In this document: one piece after another, positions 58,479 through 64,000 of the stretch | Layout of the letters: every line of letters begins with the position of its first letter | Numbering within the stretch: position 1 is the stretch's first letter | Source of the DNA: Beta vulgaris subsp. vulgaris | Taxonomy: Eukaryota; Streptophyta; Magnoliopsida; Caryophyllales; Amaranthaceae | Direction of reading: 5' to 3' | Assembly: GCF_026745355.1 (NCBI RefSeq) | Contig: NC_079205.1 | Coordinates: forward strand, 55,634,073-55,698,072 | Length of the DNA stretch: 64,000 bases | Program-made: the position numbers and the translations under genes | Notes under the pieces: generated by a model | What the model was told of the DNA's origin: nothing | Databases searched by the model: none | The model's input: the letters and a program-made list of their open reading frames with translations, nothing else

Positions 58479-59336
58479 GTGAAAGTATTGGGTCAGACCG
58501 TCTGACCCAACACTTTCCATCGGACGGACAGACTTTTTTAACTTCTTCTCCACTTCTTCTCCACTTCGACAGGCAATAGTTTTTCCATGAAACTTAACTG
58601 CAAGTTCTGATGGAAATCGTCCCTCGAGTCTCCACCGCAACTCGAACTCGAACTCAGGTCTTGTTGGATTCATTGTGCCGGTTGAAAAATTTTGATGTTT
58701 TTGATCCTAGGTTGCAGCGAGGTGTTCTGGGAATTCCTCCACTATGGTTTCAGCTAAAATTGAAGTGGCATTCTTTGAGGGGGAATTACTGAACAATATT
58801 TCTGTTGTAATAACACCTAAACTTTAATTGTCTTAGAAACATTTTGAGTAGAGACAGGTGCATTGGAAAATTAAGTGGCAAGAGAAGGAGGAGGCAGAAT
58901 TAGCATCATCATCATCTGAATCTGATTCTGATATATGAGTTGGAGGATGAGATGAGCTTAATGTCATTAGAAGGGAGAGAAAAAGAGATATATATTATGG
59001 ACTACATTCAGGCTGAAAAGAAGGAGAGTGCAATACCCAAGTGTTGGTTCTATAGGAAGAAGCTTGGATTGGTCATCAGATTTCAGATTTACTATATACT
59101 TTCATTTAGAGCGAGGTAAGTTACTTTAAGTTAGACCTAAGTTACTTTCATTTAGAGGTAACTTACTTTAGACTAACTGAAAAAAATGAAGACTAACTGA
59201 AAATAAATTCAGACTAACTGAAAAAAAATGAAGACTAACTGAATTTTTTTTGAAACCAACTGAAAAAAATTTGGAACCACCTGAAAGTCGTCCGACCAAA
59301 GATTATGGTCGGACGAGTCCGACACAATACGTTCTC
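58479..59336. mobile_element. MULE copy 2, 858 bp, inverted relative to the 32-kb copy
   Basis: A perfect 9-bp duplication ATCAATAAA (58470-58478 and 59337-59345). Left end GTGAAAGTATTGGGTCAGAC, right end (inverse) GAGAACGTATTGTGTCGGAC, the same two ends as the 32-kb Pack-MULE in opposite order. Subterminal units GACTAACTGAAAAAAATGA occupy 59170-59270. The interior (about 58540-59100) is different, gene-like sequence, including GTGGCAAGAGAAGGAGGAGG coding for an acidic Ser-rich tail (SSSSESDSDI, then stop). I cannot name the source. No L27a sequence here. Confidence 0.92.
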
Positions 59337-63066
<3,730 letters not shown>

Positions 63067-64000
63067 GTTTGGAAATTCTAACATTTTCATAAATTTTATG
63101 TGTAATAGGCTATCACCTTAAAGTTAGTTATTTGTTGTTTTTGCTACGCACTTCTGAGTGCTTTCTGTAGGACAGCCAGTACTGGCTGTGCAACCTAAAC
63201 AAAAGGAAATTTGTCACAATAAACCTTTTTATGTCACTTTTTGCTAGAAACAACCTTTTAATTTTTTTCTAGCAACTTCAGACCTTATAAAGGAAATCTT
63301 TTGCGAGAAACAACCTTAGGCCACTTTTAGATATATTAGCCAAGCCTTTTTAAGACAATGAATACAGAAATGAGGAAAGTTTTCACTACATAAATTTAAG
63401 ATCAATAATGAATGTAAACTGCTTAAGATGGTTGTTGTTCATCGAATTTCTTCACTTCGATGATGCCTAAAAGTGGCCTAAACTTGTTTTTCACAAACCG
63501 ATTTTTTTAAGGTCTTAAGTTGCCAAAAAAATTTAAAAGGTTGTGTATCACAAAAAGTGACATATAAAAGGTTTGTTGTGACAAATTTTCATAATAGTTT
63601 ATTAGTTTTCTAGGCTCTGGAATTGTTGTTACTAGGTGATACTTCATTTCACCTTTAGAGAGTGTTTGGTTGCGAAGAAAACATTTTACTAGGAAAAATG
63701 GTTTTCCCATTTTCCTTTGTAATGTGAGGAAAATAGTTTCACAGGGATGGAAGTACCCTAAAAGCTCAAGGATGGAGAACATTTCTCTTTCCGGAGGAAG
63801 CATACCACATGTTCCTCCATAGTCCTTACCTAGTTACTTTCTCCATCTATTATCTTCCGTCCATTGTCATTTTCCTTTGTAAGTGCTCTTGTAAGGAACC
63901 AAATAAGGGAACCCGTTGGAGAAAGAACATTTTCCGTTGATTAGGTTTCCATCCAACCAAAATGCCTAAGTACACTCGTTTCGGGTACTTGGCACTTTTT
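63067..64000 (+). other. Intron of the proteinase gene running off the edge
   Basis: Donor GGAAG/GTTTGG. At least 934 nt with no next exon before 64000. It contains a foldback MITE at 63205-63590. Confidence 0.7.
63205..63590. mobile_element. Foldback MITE in proteinase intron, about 386 bp
   Basis: The arms GGAAATTTGTCACAATAAAC and (inverse) GAAAATTTGTCACAACAAAC stay paired for about 65 bp through GTCACTTTTTG and AACAACC/CACAACC. A second inner pair (GGCCACTTTTAG / CTAAAAGTGGCC) makes the centre palindromic too. The class is uncertain. Confidence 0.75.

Overview
The window is plant nuclear DNA. It is AT-rich, its genes have short exons with GT-AG introns, and the spaces between genes are packed with small transposons. 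The proteins are dicot-like. A plant of the Caryophyllales (spinach, beet or quinoa relatives) is my guess from overall resemblance; the sequence alone does not prove it.

Layout, left to right. (1) 1.4-3.8 kb, minus: a domesticated MULE transposase of the MUSTANG type with an N-terminal PB1 domain. (2) 6.9-9.7 kb, minus: a six-exon gene I cannot name, built on a duplicated exon pair and carrying a D-box and a KEN box. (3) 11.9-12.5 kb, minus: an intronless RNase-D/WEX-fold protein that has lost most of its catalytic residues. (4) 12.5-19.7 kb: a transposon field holding a composite 3-kb repeat unit with a nested 1.1-kb hAT element, and a 0.9-kb Helitron with a nested Stowaway MITE. (5) 19.7-30.5 kb, minus: a complete 14-coding-exon VRN2-type Polycomb gene (425 aa) that starts with Met-Cys. 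(6) 32.1-33.1 kb: a Pack-MULE carrying a fragment of ribosomal protein L27a. (7) 33.4-35.0 kb: a repeat-rich TIR element. (8) 35.8-38.6 kb, minus: an MRL7-type plastid thioredoxin-fold gene (338 aa). (9) 45.1-46.5 kb, minus: an intronless PLP enzyme of the L-cysteine desulfhydrase type. (10) 46.9-50.3 kb: a TIR element with an internal array, Helitron ends and a decayed RRM-containing retroelement ORF. (11) 51.5-52.1 kb, minus: a small gene for a two-helix membrane protein. (12) 52-59.3 kb: MITEs and MULEs, including a second copy of the 32-kb MULE family in the opposite orientation with different internal sequence. (13) 60.8 kb to the right edge, plus: a plant aspartic proteinase (phytepsin type), cut by the window end inside its saposin-like insert.

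The genes are ordinary neighbours on a plant chromosome and not a functional cluster. Exon limits were worked out by reading splice sites and keeping codon phase, and every multi-exon model closes in frame. The strongest points for follow-up are the Pack-MULE pair with perfect 9-bp target duplications, the Met-Cys start of VRN2, the stop-free 93-nt intron in the MUSTANG gene, and the degron-bearing gene made from a duplicated exon pair.
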